A DNA stretch of 37,780 nucleotides from Oehlia diaphana (GCA_003833135.1 QZLH01000225.1:82896-120675), one strand, 5' to 3'; numbered from the stretch's first letter, positions 21,055 through 32,180 are shown. A program made the numbers and translations. Notes: a model not told the origin generated them from the sequence alone.

Positions 21055-22519
21055 ATTAAGATATGAGATCCGTTATCTTAGTTATCTTATCAATTGTTTT
21101 TTTTTCTTTATCATACCCCAATACCAATATATGTAATATATGTTTTTTGTTGTTTTGGTTACAATTTAAACAAAAAAGAAAAAAGTTTTATATACTTAAA
21201 ACTTGATTTTATTATTAATTCGAATTTTAAATTTTAAATAAACAAGGTTTTTTTTTAAAAATAATTTTACCCAGATAATTAAAAATGAATGACTTTTTAT
21301 TTACACCTAAATAACCTAAATGAAATAAATGTCACGCTACAATTTATTTACTAACAATAAATAATTTTTGACACCTTCGTCTCGTGATATTAAAGACTCA
21401 GAGTTGAAAAAAAAAAATATTAGGTAATTAAAATTGATAGAAAAATTTTATATTATATAATAAATAAAATCTATTTATAGTACCTAAATTTCTTTTTTTC
21501 AAAGTTCCTTTGATTTTCATTTAACCTAATTTAATTTAACACAAAAAAGAAAATATTCCACAATAACTCACTCACAATACATTATTTCTATCTTTCTTAA
21601 ATTCCAAAAATAAAAATATCATTTTAAACTAGGAAAATGCATGGATTCCGCCAATTTTTTTTCGGTATGTGCCATTTTACTAAAATAATTTCATAATAAA
21701 TGAAATAAAAGGTAAAGATTTAAAAATCTCATATATCCTGTTTAGGTTAAATGAACATGTCAATCTTATATCAAATTTATCCATTAACGGACACAATAGT
21801 AAATTTTCTTCATTTATTTAATTAGTATATTAATTATTTTTAGGTCAAGAAGTAAAATAGGTTAACTTATTAGAGAAATATTAAAAAAAAAAAGGTGAAA
21901 AGTTTCACAGGGGGGAAAGAAATAAATAATAATATAACTATTTTGATGACTCATATATGTATAACAACAATAACATACGAACATCAGATTTTTAATGCAA
22001 GTTGATGTGCGTCCGCCCCTCTCAAAATTTACTTTTTTTATACTTTGTGAATTATATTTCGGGTAAAAAGGATAACAAAGATCGGGAAATATTAAAAAAA
22101 AAAAAAAATATTTTTTTTTTTTTCTTTTTTAATAAGGTTCTAGAATCAGGGAAATCTTAATATAGGTATTACGGATAATTTTAATTTTAGGTATTTTAGG
22201 TAATATGATCAAAAAAGAGATTTTTTTTTATTTATTTTTTTTAAACAAGAAAGCTTTGGGCAAGTTGGTCTTTGTTACAATTTATGTATAAGCATGTGAG
22301 TATGTAAGCAAATCGATAATGTGCTTTTAATTTATTCATTTTTTGGAAAAAAGAAGTTCATTGTAAATTATTTAATTATTATTATTATTCTTTTTTTTTT
22401 TTTTTATTATTGTGATTATTTAAATTATTGGGGGGAGGCTTATTAAAATGATACTTTCAAATTCGGCTATTGATACAGTACAATCAATTTAAACAATAAA
22501 ATTAACAAGGACAAAAAGG

Positions 22520-22566
<47 letters not shown>

Positions 22567-23588
22567 CGAAAAAAAAAAAAGAAAAATTCGGTTATCGAAG
22601 AATTCTTTTTGAGGGATTAATTTATAATAAATGTTTTTGGTTATAAAAATATATAAATTCTGGAGTTATTTCCCCGAACAGAGCATGTGTAACGTTGTGA
22701 TTCATGTGAGAAGGAAAAAATGCATTGTCATTGCCTAACAAAATCATTAAAAAAATTCTTAACAAACTTTATGATCAAGCTTAAATTAAGCTTCAATATA
22801 ATGAATATCTAATTTTCTATGACGCATAAAAAAAAAAATAATTGGAAAATTTGATTAATTCACAAGTTTACAAATTTGGGTATATATTATTATTTAAATC
22901 ATGCTTATATAATAATATTAGATTTTAAACTTTATTTAGTATTTAATAAATGTCATTGAATATGAAAAATTTTTAGCCGAAAAAATCTTGAAACAATGAG
23001 TTTTTTCTTAATGAAATAAACATCAAATGATATTATGTATGGATTTGCATAAATTGTCCTAAACTGGGTTACTATTCTTTTTTTTCTTTTTTTCTTTTTT
23101 AAAAAATATTATAAATATTATTTATTATTTATTTAATTATTTATTTATTATATATTTTATATTATATTTTTTTATTATAATTCATACGGTTCTCTGGCGA
23201 AAATAATGACGGTACCGAACGTAGGATCAGCATTTTCTTTATTTAAATTAATGTTTGTAAAACTAAATGGTCTTTCAGAATACTATTTTTAAAAAACAAT
23301 AAAAAAAATTTGAAACATTATTAATTTTTTTTTTTTATGCACAATTTATGTTAAGAAGTTATAAAAATGACGCTTCAATAAAGTATAATATTATAAAATT
23401 TATTAGATATGAAAAACTCTAATTTTTCAAAAAAAAAAAATTTTAGGTAAATATTTACTTTACTTTGACTATTTTATATTATGGTAATATTTTTTTTTAT
23501 ATTATGGGTCGCTGAGAAATGGGATCAATTTTTACATTGAGCGAAGTGGTGTGTAACGTACATGTGACCCTTTTAATTTTTAATTTAT

Positions 23589-23616
23589 CACGTGCTATCT
23601 CGTTGTATTGACGTCA
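23589..23616. promoter_or_regulatory. E-box and CRE palindromes in a gene-less spacer
   Basis: CACGTG (23589-23594) lies 14 bp before a full ATF/CREB palindrome TGACGTCA (23609-23616), in a patch with more G/C than its surroundings. No clear gene starts nearby; the first ORF after it (23775) is not convincing. It may be a lone regulatory patch, a relic promoter or chance. Confidence 0.3.
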
Positions 23617-24014
23617 TACAGATTTTTAAAGTTGATTCAGCACGTTAGAAAGAGGAAACCAATGATAGTAATTTTGTGGTAATCTGATCATGGATAGCGA
23701 GAGAATAGAGAAATAATTAAAAAATTAGATTATAAAAGTGAAAGTTAGCAGTATCATTAATTAAATGTAGGATTTTGAATCATATTTTGGCGCAGAAGGT
23801 AGCTATACTTAATAATAATGTAAATAATATATATATATATTTCAAATCCTTTCTTCAAAATAGAAAGTTAATTTGTAAGCAGTTTATTTACAATGTCTTT
23901 TTCCGTTTGCTCTTTTTAGAATATAAATATAGATTTTTTCTTCGCTTCGGAAGAATTCATCGTTAGAAATAAAAAGTGCATCATATTACAATTAATTGTA
24001 TTGCAATTTGAGGA

Positions 24015-24515
24015 TTTTATTTTCCGTTGTTTCTGTTGATGAGCTCCGATTCGGCGAATCTTCGTAGTTGTTTGTTGAGAGGAATACAGAATGCGGGAAG
24101 AGAATTATCTGTTTCCGTTTTAGATTCGTAATGTTCAAAAAGAGAATCGCTTTCGGTTTATGATATCTGTAATTCGAGACTTCGAGTGTAACAGTTTGTG
24201 TTCTACACCAACTTTTAATGCTAATTCTTTAATATTCTCATAAGATTTTACTGATTTCTTTGGGATTTGTACTAAGCATTGTTTATTAATTCTATGTTTT
24301 TCACAAAAATTTCTGATAATATTAATAAGTATAAATTATATTTGAATTAGAGAGTCTTATTTGAATTTTGATCTCGAAAAAATTCGTTCGCTTTGGTATT
24401 TAATCATTATTTCAAATAAAATAAAATAAAATTAAAAGATTGTCCAATTCGTCTTTATTTCAGAGCAAACTTGTAAAGATAACACTTATTCAAATTAGTT
24501 GTCACTTGCATTTTC
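24015..24515 (-). pseudogene. Dead HMG-box gene (unit B counterpart of HMG2)
   Basis: Matches HMG2 on the same strand: TTCTGTTGATGAGCTC with GAATCTTC(G/A)TAG, AGTTTGTGTTCTACACCAACTTTTAATGC, ATAAGATTTTACTGA, GTTTATTAATTC and TTGTCCAATTC(G/A)TCTTTATT. Deletions inside the box and several frameshifts break it, and the start region is altered. Its 5' flank also matches that of HMG2, so it derives from duplication of the whole unit. Confidence 0.8.
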
Positions 24516-25864
24516 ATTTTTTTTTTTTTCGTCGTTGATTATTACTTATTTTAAAAAAAATAGAATTATTGTCGGTCTTGAATCTTGTTGTTTGCTGAGA
24601 TCAATATTTAAAAAAATTCATAAAGACACTATTGTCTCATTTTTTAGGAAAAAAATGAGATAATTATGCTTTTTTTAGAAATAATAATAAAATAATAACA
24701 GATTATAAAAAGAAATTGTGTTGTTTGTCATTTCTTCAATGGATAATCAGATAAGGCCATCGTCGTACACTTTTCCTATTGTTTTGATCATGTGAATATT
24801 ATTTTAACCAAATTTGATTTTTTGTTTTTTTTCATTAAGAATAATACCCTAGAATACAGAATACTTCCAAAGAATACTATTAACTAATTATTCTATTTTT
24901 AAATATGGGATAACTTACATAAAAAAAAAAATTTAGTTTGCAATTTTTTCTAAAAAAGTATTTATTTTCGAATCGGTAAAAAAAAAAAGAGGATGATAAT
25001 TAAAAATTCGATTATTAAAGAAATCAAATTATTAGAAACGAATTTTTATAATGGTAGTAAGTGTTTCTTAATAATCTATTACTTCATAAATAAACATGAT
25101 GCGAAATGCAAAAAAAAATCATGACGTATTTAAGAGCTTCTTGTAATCTACATAAATTATTTCTTTAATAATAATAGAAAATATGAGGGATCCTATTTAT
25201 TATACTTTCATCTTTACGAAATAATTCAAGTGAACTCAGTGATAACTGACAAAAATTTACAAACAAATTAAAATTAAATAAACGCTTTCATTTTTATTAT
25301 TTTATATAATACACTGAAATTCTATTTCTATAACTTATATATATATAAATGATACAGACTTTAGTGGAGTAACCTCTTCTCTGTTAATTTAAAATCTAAT
25401 TTAACACCTTACAGTAGCACAGAAAATAATTTATATTTTTTTAAGTAACATCAGACGTAATGTAATGTATATAAAAAATTATTCTAAATAAATTGACTAT
25501 CATTCTAAATCTTTCAGCATTTCAAAGTTGTAACTTGGATCAGTCGTTATGATATATTTAGATTATATTAATTAATTCGATTAATCAGAAAATCAGTACG
25601 TCAACTCTGGTAAATTTATACCTCTTTGTGCTTGGAAGTATTTAAATTTACTATTGATTATTTAATTCTTCGCGCTAAACGAACGATTAAATTTGAGTGG
25701 AAAATTTTCATTCATAGTATTAAATTAATAAGATAAAGTATATACTGTACAGTGTACACGTATCAGATTTATGCTAAAAATATCATAATATGGAACTTGG
25801 TTTAAATTATTCAATTAATAATTATGTTAATATTATACTTTGTATCTAAATTAAGGGAGTATAT
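24516..25864. other. Intergenic part of duplicated unit B
   Basis: No gene. Aligns by eye with 14616-15470 and 16290-17384 of unit A but lacks the minisatellite elements present there. Includes the protease 3' flank. Confidence 0.6.
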
Positions 25865-27972
25865 TTAGCTCGATGATGGAGATGATGATGATGAAATAGA
25901 TGAGTTTGATGGAATAGCTGTTGTAATGGAATCGAGAGAAAAGCAAATATCTACATCAAGTGCCTCAATTATAGCAAAATAAGGTGAGGCAATAGCAAAT
26001 GTTTGATTTGGTGTTTTCAATTTTGCATGAAGGATACCCAGAGCTTTCCCTTTTTTATCAACAACACTTGCTCCTGAATCTCCACATTCAAACTCTCCAG
26101 GTTTAAATAGAAATGCTAACTGACGATCAAACCATTCAACAGGAAAGCATTTTTTACGTTTTTGACAAATCTCAGAGTCCACATGTGATTTCATATATCC
26201 GATAAAGGTTTTTTGTTCTAGATTGTCATAAAAAGGGATATTTTTTTCCATTTCGAATTTTTTTGAAATTTTAATGCTTTCAACTGTCAAGCTGCAAGCA
26301 ATAGTTTGACTAGCGGGGAACAAATATCCAAAAGTAAGACCTGTAGTTCGTCCAACTTTAAAGATTTCAGTTTTAGGATTAAGATTTTTTAGATTATTTA
26401 TATCATTTAAATCATAGGTACCCTCCAAACAAGTAGAAAAGTCCGTTGATGGTACTGAAAATTTGTTTGGACATAATGTACGATTTTCATTATTAAACAA
26501 ACAAAATCCGGCATCAACGCCAAATCTATTTTTACGTATTTTAGAATAAAAATTTTTTCGCATACCCTCTACATAAGTTGCTAAAGTTGAATTCTTTTCT
26601 TTTGCTCTTTTAAGTTTATTCTCTTCATGTTCAATATCATACATAATTGATTCATAATCATCCTTATTTATTCCTGGTTCTTTTGATAATTTACACAATT
26701 CATCCAGCTTCCTTTTTGGTTCAAACAAGTCTTTATATGAGGGTTGATAAACAGTAACACCAACTCCAACATCTGATTTATTAAACTTGAGTACATGCTC
26801 ACATGAAATAATCCCAACCCGATTTGAATTTTTTTTACAAGCAACAGCACTAAGTGTTCCAGTTGTATTTAGTGTTTCATTTGATCCTACACCTATACTT
26901 GATCCCAATTTAACATCTCCTTGATAACGTCGACAATAATCTACATCAAAACTTGCGCAAGGTGTTGCAACACATGCTTCAACAACATCTACTGAAAAAC
27001 CACAAATTTTCTTTGGAAATATTCCATCACACCCACGGCGTAAAATACCCTTTTGACGAACATATAATATAATTGCTGGTATATTAGTTAATTGTCCCTT
27101 AATTCGTTTATATCCAGTACCTATACCAACTAGGTTATAATGTTTTTCACGAAATGATAATCCCAATTCATTATCTAATGCTTCATCAAAGCTCTCTTCC
27201 AAATCTTGTGGAATTTTTATTGAGTTTGGTAATGGATCATCAAAACTAATTAACTTTTCTTCTTCTGCAATAAAATTAATTACTTGATTGTCTGTAATTG
27301 TTTCCGTTTTTGCATATGAATTATGTAAACCACGAGTAACTACATAAACTTGCCAATTAGTAATACCTTTAATACTTTCTTCAACAGGTTGACCCCAAAA
27401 TATATCTACAACATCATCCTTCATATACAGCTCACAAAGACGAGTTTCAAGTGCATCATTCCAAAATATGGAATTTATTTCTCCTTCTTGTGGTACTGAT
27501 TGAACTAGCAACTGATGGGCAAACTGGTTTTCGGTAGTATTAGTTATACTAGGCGTAGGACTATTGTCGTGATTATTGCTGCTATTGTTTGTGGAAAGCG
27601 TCGCATCAACATTCCGATTTGGACAATTCCTCACGACGTGTCCCAGTTGTCCACATAAATAACAAGCTAATATATTTACTTTTTATTAAACAAACCCAAA
27701 AGAATATTATTAGTAAATTGTGAAATGTATATTCAAAACAAAACAATAATTATTTGTTGAATATGTTATTTACCTGGATTATTAATATCATTGACTATAA
27801 AAGAAAGAAGAGAAAGAATTAGTAAATATAAATATGATAAATGCTTATTAAATATGTCTTAATGAACTAAATTAATAAATTAAAGATAGATCTTACAAGA
27901 AGACTGAGAATTAATAGTTTGTTGTGAATGATTGAATGATGTAGAGGAGCTACTATATGATTCATCTTGCAT
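25865..27972 (-). CDS. CCHC zinc-knuckle / NAL1-like trypsin-fold serine protease
   Basis: Three-exon model on the minus strand: 27972-27897, 27794-27774 and 27666-25865. Introns are GT-AG and the frame is open, giving 632 residues if the ATG at 27972 is used. The 21-nt second exon and third exon join to NNPACYLCGQLGHVVRNC, a perfect C-x2-C-x4-H-x4-C zinc knuckle (C34, C37, H42, C47), usually an RNA/ssDNA binder. Next comes a segment with GIGTGYKRIKGQLTNIPAII and GFSVDVVEA, which resembles the region before the protease domain of NAL1-like proteins. A trypsin-fold domain follows with a likely triad: His323 (IISCEHVL), Asp417 (GVDAGFCLF) and Ser563 (ECGDSGASVV). A charged, coiled insert lies between His and Asp (~350-405). 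The Ser-rich tail is low complexity. HMG4 ends only 67 nt upstream and may be spliced to this frame, so this gene may be the 3' part of a fusion. Homologous dead copies lie at 17.4-19.0 and 36.2-36.7 kb. Substrate unknown. Confidence 0.85.
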
Positions 27973-27974
27973 TC

Positions 27975-28095
27975 CTGACAGATAATTATATTTGTAAAAA
28001 AAAAGAATTAACTAGATTATAAATTTATTATAACGTCAATTAAAAATACAATTTAATAAAAATGTAATAACAAATATCAAAATCTAGAATATTAC
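27975..28095 (-). other. Candidate 121-nt intron joining HMG4 to the protease
   Basis: Donor A|GTAATA at 28095 (inside HMG4, codon 209) and acceptor CTGTCAG at 27975. Joining gives AAC-AGA-ATG-CAA, in frame with both ORFs. The same donor type (GTAATA) is used by the first kinase intron at 7313. The HMG4 codons beyond the donor encode an intron-like, AT-biased 18-residue end. Donor and acceptor are both kept in the third copy near 36.8-36.95 kb, while the protease ATG there has become ACG. Confidence 0.55.
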
Positions 28096-28720
28096 TGTTA
28101 TATAGAGGCTGGAAAGATAGGGATTCTGTGTAATGATATGTTGTAAATTTTGGAAGACCATCATCTTCAAAGTATTCATAATCATCTTCATAACTGTCTT
28201 CCTCCATTTGCTCATCAAATTTATGATTATTGTCATGAGAAGTAACAAATGGCTGCATCATAGATTTATTATTAGGTTCATAGTGTATAAATTTAGCAGA
28301 TTTGTATCTTTTTCTTTCTGGTTGATATTTATAGTCTGGATGCATCCGTTGATGTAGATTTTTAACATCTAAAGCTAAATCTTTGAAAAATTTCTGATGT
28401 TCAGTTGACAATTTTTCCCACAAGTTAGCACTAATCTTTTTTGAAATTGGTACTAATTTTTGCTTATTAATACCATTTTCATCACAAAATTTTCTGATAA
28501 TATTTAGTAAACCAAATTTGGCGATTTGATTGGTATAAATAATGTTTGAATTAGGAGGTCTTCTGATTTTTTTAGTTGTATCTTGACATCGCAATATTTC
28601 GTTCGCTTTTGGCATTTCACCATGATCAATTTTCTTTTCAAATAAAATTAAAAGGTTGTCCAATTCATCTTTTTTTTCAATATAGAATTGTGTAGCCCAT
28701 TTATCCTGTTCTTGTGTCAT
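28040..28720 (-). CDS. HMG-box protein, MATA-HMG-like (HMG4), probable 5' part of a fusion gene
   Basis: As a plain ORF, 226 residues from ATG at 28720 to stop at 28040. The N-terminal region carries GEMPKANEILR. The HMG box at ~53-137 reads IRRPPNSNIIYTNQ, then VPISKKISANLWEKLS, EHQKFFKDLALDV and MHPDYKYQPERKR. A short acidic stretch (EEDSYEDDYEYFEDD) and LPKFTTYHYTE follow, matching the end of HMG3. The last residues (SNILDFDICYYIFIKLYF) look like translated intron. If the donor at 28095 is used, the HMG part ends after residue 208 and continues into the zinc knuckle and protease. The upstream module carries a perfect 21-bp dyad. A DNA-binding role is inferred from the box. Confidence 0.87.
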   Translation of the reverse strand: MTQEQDKWATQFYIEKKDELDNLLILFEKKIDHGEMPKANEILRCQDTTKKIRRPPNSNIIYTNQIAKFGLLNIIRKFCDENGINKQKLVPISKKISANLWEKLSTEHQKFFKDLALDVKNLHQRMHPDYKYQPERKRYKSAKFIHYEPNNKSMMQPFVTSHDNNHKFDEQMEEDSYEDDYEYFEDDGLPKFTTYHYTESLSFQPLYNSNILDFDICYYIFIKLYF

Positions 28721-28960
28721 TGTTAATGTGTCCTAATACTTCTTATAATAATTTGTTGTTTCTTTTTTTTAAAGATAGAGGTTCAAAAGACTCGATATCA
28801 ATAGATGTGGTACTTCTTTTTAATAAAGAAGTTGCATCAGAGTTGTTCTTTGACCCTTAAAATGTTAAGTAATGCAAAAGAATTGACCTTGACCCTTTAT
28901 ATTTAAAGAGATAGTTAAAAAAAAAGCAAAAATGACAGAGGCTAAATTTAATCGGGATTT
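28721..28960 (-). promoter_or_regulatory. Conserved HMG4 upstream module with dyad
   Basis: Perfect dyad ACTTCTTT-TTAAT-AAAGAAGT at 28812-28832, 92 nt upstream of the ATG. It is flanked by TCAGAGTTG, TTTGACCCTT and a second unit GTAATGCAAAAGAATTGACC. The order and spacing are the same as upstream of HMG1 (89 nt). Confidence 0.5.
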
Positions 28961-30377
28961 CACTTTTTTTTTTGATTTTTAAGATCGATATTTCTTCATG
29001 AAATTACAAAGTGCAATTGTCTTATATATATATATGATTCGTAAATATAATTAAGTGCAATATTTATTATTATTTTTTTATAATGATATGTAAAAAAAAA
29101 AAATATATATATATACGTTTTTTCACAAAAATACATATTTGGAAATTTAGTTATCAACCATATGTTGAGCGGAGTAACGGAAAAATTTCATCAAAATTGG
29201 TAACTGCACCGGAGTCTGAAAATCTCATTGTTTTTTTTTGTTTGTTTAAATTATTTTACGTCTTGTATGTTTTCTACTTTAAAAAAATTGGAACGTTTTC
29301 AAGGAATAATTCCTAAATTATTTTTCTATTTTTAACGTAAGAAACAAAGTTTGGAAATTTCTCGTACTTATTTTAATCATCATTTTTAATAAAGAAAAGG
29401 ATCGAACATGAAAGAAAAAAGAAAAAAAAAAAGAAATAAACGAATTCTAAAAATATTTTATTGACGTTTTTATTTTATTTTATTTTTTTAAAAAAAATAA
29501 CGGGAATTCTCTTAAACAAGTATTAATAACGTAATACTAGCAAATTGCACCTTAACCGGGTGTATATTAATTTTTTTGGATTTATTATTTATTCTTTTTG
29601 TTTAAAAAGTATTATTATTTATTATTATTTATTTCTTTATTATATACATTTTATTTTATTAAATATTTTCTACAGTAAAATATAATAAGAAAATAAAAAT
29701 GTAAGAATTAAGAAAAATCAATTCCTGATAGAAAAAAGTTATAGAGATCTTAACTTGTAAGTAGCTTTTATAAAAGTTTGATAATAAGAAAAATTCCTTT
29801 TCTTATCGTATTTTAACTTTAGATATTATATTTTTTTGATAACAATATTTTTTAGAAATTAATAAAAATTTGTTGGATATAAAATATATAAATTAAGCTT
29901 ATATATAAACCAAGAGACTTTGAAAAAATTGCCGGTAATTTTCCTTGAGTGTCCTTTTGACTAATCTTGTGAATTTCGGTCCCTTTACGAATTCTCTCTT
30001 TTCACAATAATTGTAAATTGTCTAGCACAAATAAATTGTTAAAAATTTATGAAACGTAAGTACAAAAAAATATCTTTTTAAAAATATAGATTTTCTTCGC
30101 TTAAAAAATGGTGCATTACATTACAGCAGAATAAATTTTTATTTTATTATGTTTTGCAATCAATCATTAAGTGAATATTTTAATTTTAATATGTAGCTGA
30201 ACCGGGTTTAAAAAAAAATCATCCAAATTCGGTATGTCAAATTATCGCTGGGCCGCATATTATGTCAATTGATCATTTATGTATCGGTGTGTGTGACTAT
30301 TCAAGATATGCGAACATCAATGTTCGTGTATAAGCGGTTATGATAATTATTCTATGTATAATGGATATATTCTCATA
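28961..30377. other. AT-rich intergenic region
   Basis: Up to about 29460 it matches the flank at 20220-20690 (end of the unit A/B duplication). Beyond, no gene or clear repeat. A short stretch near 30082-30110 (AATATAGATTTTCTTCGCTT) resembles 23925-23945. Confidence 0.55.
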
Positions 30378-30683
30378 CTATACAAACATTTGGTAACTAT
30401 TAATGATCTTATTATAATATGTTATAAAATTAAATAAATTCGTGAACAACATATTCAGTCCATTAATAACGTCAACACAGATGACTGTATTCGACTTCAT
30501 ATGTTCTGCAAGACTGCAACTTGATTTATTATTACGACTCCTACATTTGAGTAACCAAAATCCTTGATATACTGTATCTTTCATATTAGAAAGATTATTT
30601 AAATCGGTATTAATTCTAACTAGTACATGTTTACGGTAAAGAATGAAACGGTTCGGTGACTTTGGCAGTTTTGACGAATTCAT
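30378..30683 (-). CDS. Divergent HMG-box ORF of the classical MATA type, truncated
   Basis: 101 residues from MNSSKLPKSPNRFILYRKHV. The start SPNRFILYRK is that of a classical MATA-HMG box and differs from the IIYTNQ type of the cluster. LNNLSN aligns with LTNNE of helix 2, a Trp sits about 34 residues from the start of the box, and SLAEHMK resembles the helix 3 LAE...H segment. The YPDYKY end is missing and the middle (KCRSRNNKSSC) is poorly conserved, so it may be a decaying gene. The frame is open upstream (KRELKETREQEISVLKSR) back to a stop, so there may be a lost 5' exon. Whether it is expressed cannot be judged. Confidence 0.5.
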   Translation of the reverse strand: MNSSKLPKSPNRFILYRKHVLVRINTDLNNLSNMKDTVYQGFWLLKCRSRNNKSSCSLAEHMKSNTVICVDVINGLNMLFTNLFNFITYYNKIINSYQMFV

Positions 30684-30797
30684 TCTGCTTTTCAATACGC
30701 TTATTTCTTGTTCTCTCGTTTCTTTCAGTTCTCGTTTACTTTTTATCTTGTTTCATGATGTAAATTTTTTCTCATTATTATCATTAATGTATATTTA

Positions 30798-31455
30798 TTG
30801 CTATCACCTACTGCTTCTGATACTAAGAATATAGTTTTAACTGGAGAAACGGGAGAAATTGAGATAAGTATTGGAATTACTTGTTGTTTACATCCTCTAA
30901 ATTCGAAGGTTGGAGTCTTGATGGATCACGTGGCGAGTAACCGTTCAGTATGGTATAACACGATATCCATTCCTATGTTCCTGGCCCCAAGCATAGATAC
31001 CGATTTCGTCATGCGGAAATGGATAATGAAGCTTGGCAACGGTTATGTTCGCTGATACTCGAGTACTTGGAAGCTCAAGAACGAAAAGAACGTGAACGTT
31101 ACGAATTCCCGGAGGTAAGTCTGAATCTATTGGCTCCTTATTCAGGCAATAAATCGTTTGTAGAATTCAACTTGGCCAAAAGTTGGAAATGCTACAAACA
31201 AGGAGGAAAAACATACGGAATACCAAGATCTATGTGAAGCCCTACTAAAAGATCGACCGATAAAGTTATTGGCTACTCCTCCTAAACGCAAAACAAAGAG
31301 TCCTCCTCAGTCCCACCAAATCCTCTTCTAAACCGAAGAAGAAATCTTCTTCGAACAATTCCAGTTCCCACGATAAAACCACAAGACATAAAAGCGCCAA
31401 ATCCACGCGATCTCTCGTTAAATCATTGTTGACATTATTGCAACACCTCGAATAG
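30798..31455 (+). pseudogene. Frameshifted gene remnant with Lys/Ser-rich tail
   Basis: This is less AT-rich than its surroundings and reads as coding DNA in three successive frames. Frame one (~30800-31000) includes TGETGEIEISIGITCCLHP. Frame two (~30959-31240) has RYRFRHAEMDNEAWQRLCSL and EAQERKERERYEFPE. Next comes HTEYQDLCEALLKDRP (~31206-31330), and after a further shift a tail rich in Lys and Ser (SSSKPKKKSS..., RSLVKSLLTLLQHLE) to a stop at 31453-31455. At least two shifts are needed, so it is inactive unless an intron is hidden. I do not recognise the family; similar charged tails occur in repetitive Rhizophagus proteins, perhaps from mobile elements. Confidence 0.55.
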
Positions 31456-31848
31456 GAAGAGATGAAAAACTATTAGTGCACTACTACTAAATAAATTTTA
31501 ACTCTTTTATTTTAGTAGGCTCGGTCCTAGGTAGGTTTTTTCTCTTTAAGGGTTTTTTTTTCTTTCCTTTTCTCGTAGTATTGTTAGTTGAATAAGGTGA
31601 CGTGAGGGTTGACTTTTTTTTTATTTTGGTTAAAATGTCCCCTTTCCTCTTTTTTATAAACAGTCCTTGCAATGTGTAATCTGTTACCGGTAGACGGTTA
31701 CGTTTTTTTGTACTTGAATGAGCCTGAGTCTAGTGTCATCAGTTTAGACAGATTTAGTTTTTTTACTATTATACTCAAATGACATCATTCTATGTTTTAC
31801 CAGTTCTTTAAATAAATAAAAAAATCCATTCTTATGTTTTTATCCATA
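31456..31848. other. Intergenic region
   Basis: No gene. A poly-Lys-like frame at 31487-31672 on the minus strand is a by-product of T-rich sequence. Confidence 0.5.
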
Positions 31849-32180
31849 TCATTTCTTTAGTTTCTTTTTCAACACATTGTACATTTGTACTAATCCACTA
31901 AAATGGTTCGCATTGAGAAATTCTGAAAGAAAAAAATTAAACTGGGTGAAATGAAGGCAATAAATAAATAAATAAACAAACAAATAAATAAATAAAACGA
32001 ATAATATTATTTGCATACCTTTGAGTTCGTTAAGATCTGTAGCAATTATCATTTCATGAAGAAGAATGTTAGAGTGGTTTGCTCAAGGGATAAAATTTAG
32101 GATTTTCATCGGCTATAGTCTCTTGGATTTGTTGCGTAAAGTAATTCTACCGATAGACAGCAATGTTATTGTGTGTTTAT
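31849..32180 (-). pseudogene. Two small exon-like pieces, unknown gene end
   Basis: The pieces LLHEMIIATDLNELK (ending 32019) and EFLNANHFSGLVQMYNVLKK (31922-31849) join through a 96-nt GT-AG intron (32018-31923) with frame kept, ending at TGA 31851-31849. Upstream, NYFTQQIQETIADENPKFYP (about 32140-32080) is in another frame. Looks like the 3' end of a minus-strand gene, perhaps belonging to the kinase remnant at 33.2 kb. Family not recognised. Confidence 0.3.

Larger units (their letters stand above)
20008..24014. other. Long AT-rich spacer between duplicated units
   Basis: The first ~650 bp are the HMG3 5' flank and match 28980-29460 of unit B (for example AAAATCTCATTGTTTTT and the CGGAGT(T/C)TGAAAATCTC box). 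Beyond that come TA repeats (20140-20180), TAAA repeats (20940-21055), a giant T/A palindromic run (20683-20832) and a ~46-base T run (22520-22566). No gene could be supported; the small open frames (20256-20495, 23775-23966) are A/T-biased and without a recognisable family. Confidence 0.6.

Noticed and set aside
28133..28357. 74-codon plus-strand frame within HMG4
   Set aside because: Antisense shadow of the HMG4 acidic tail and box end.
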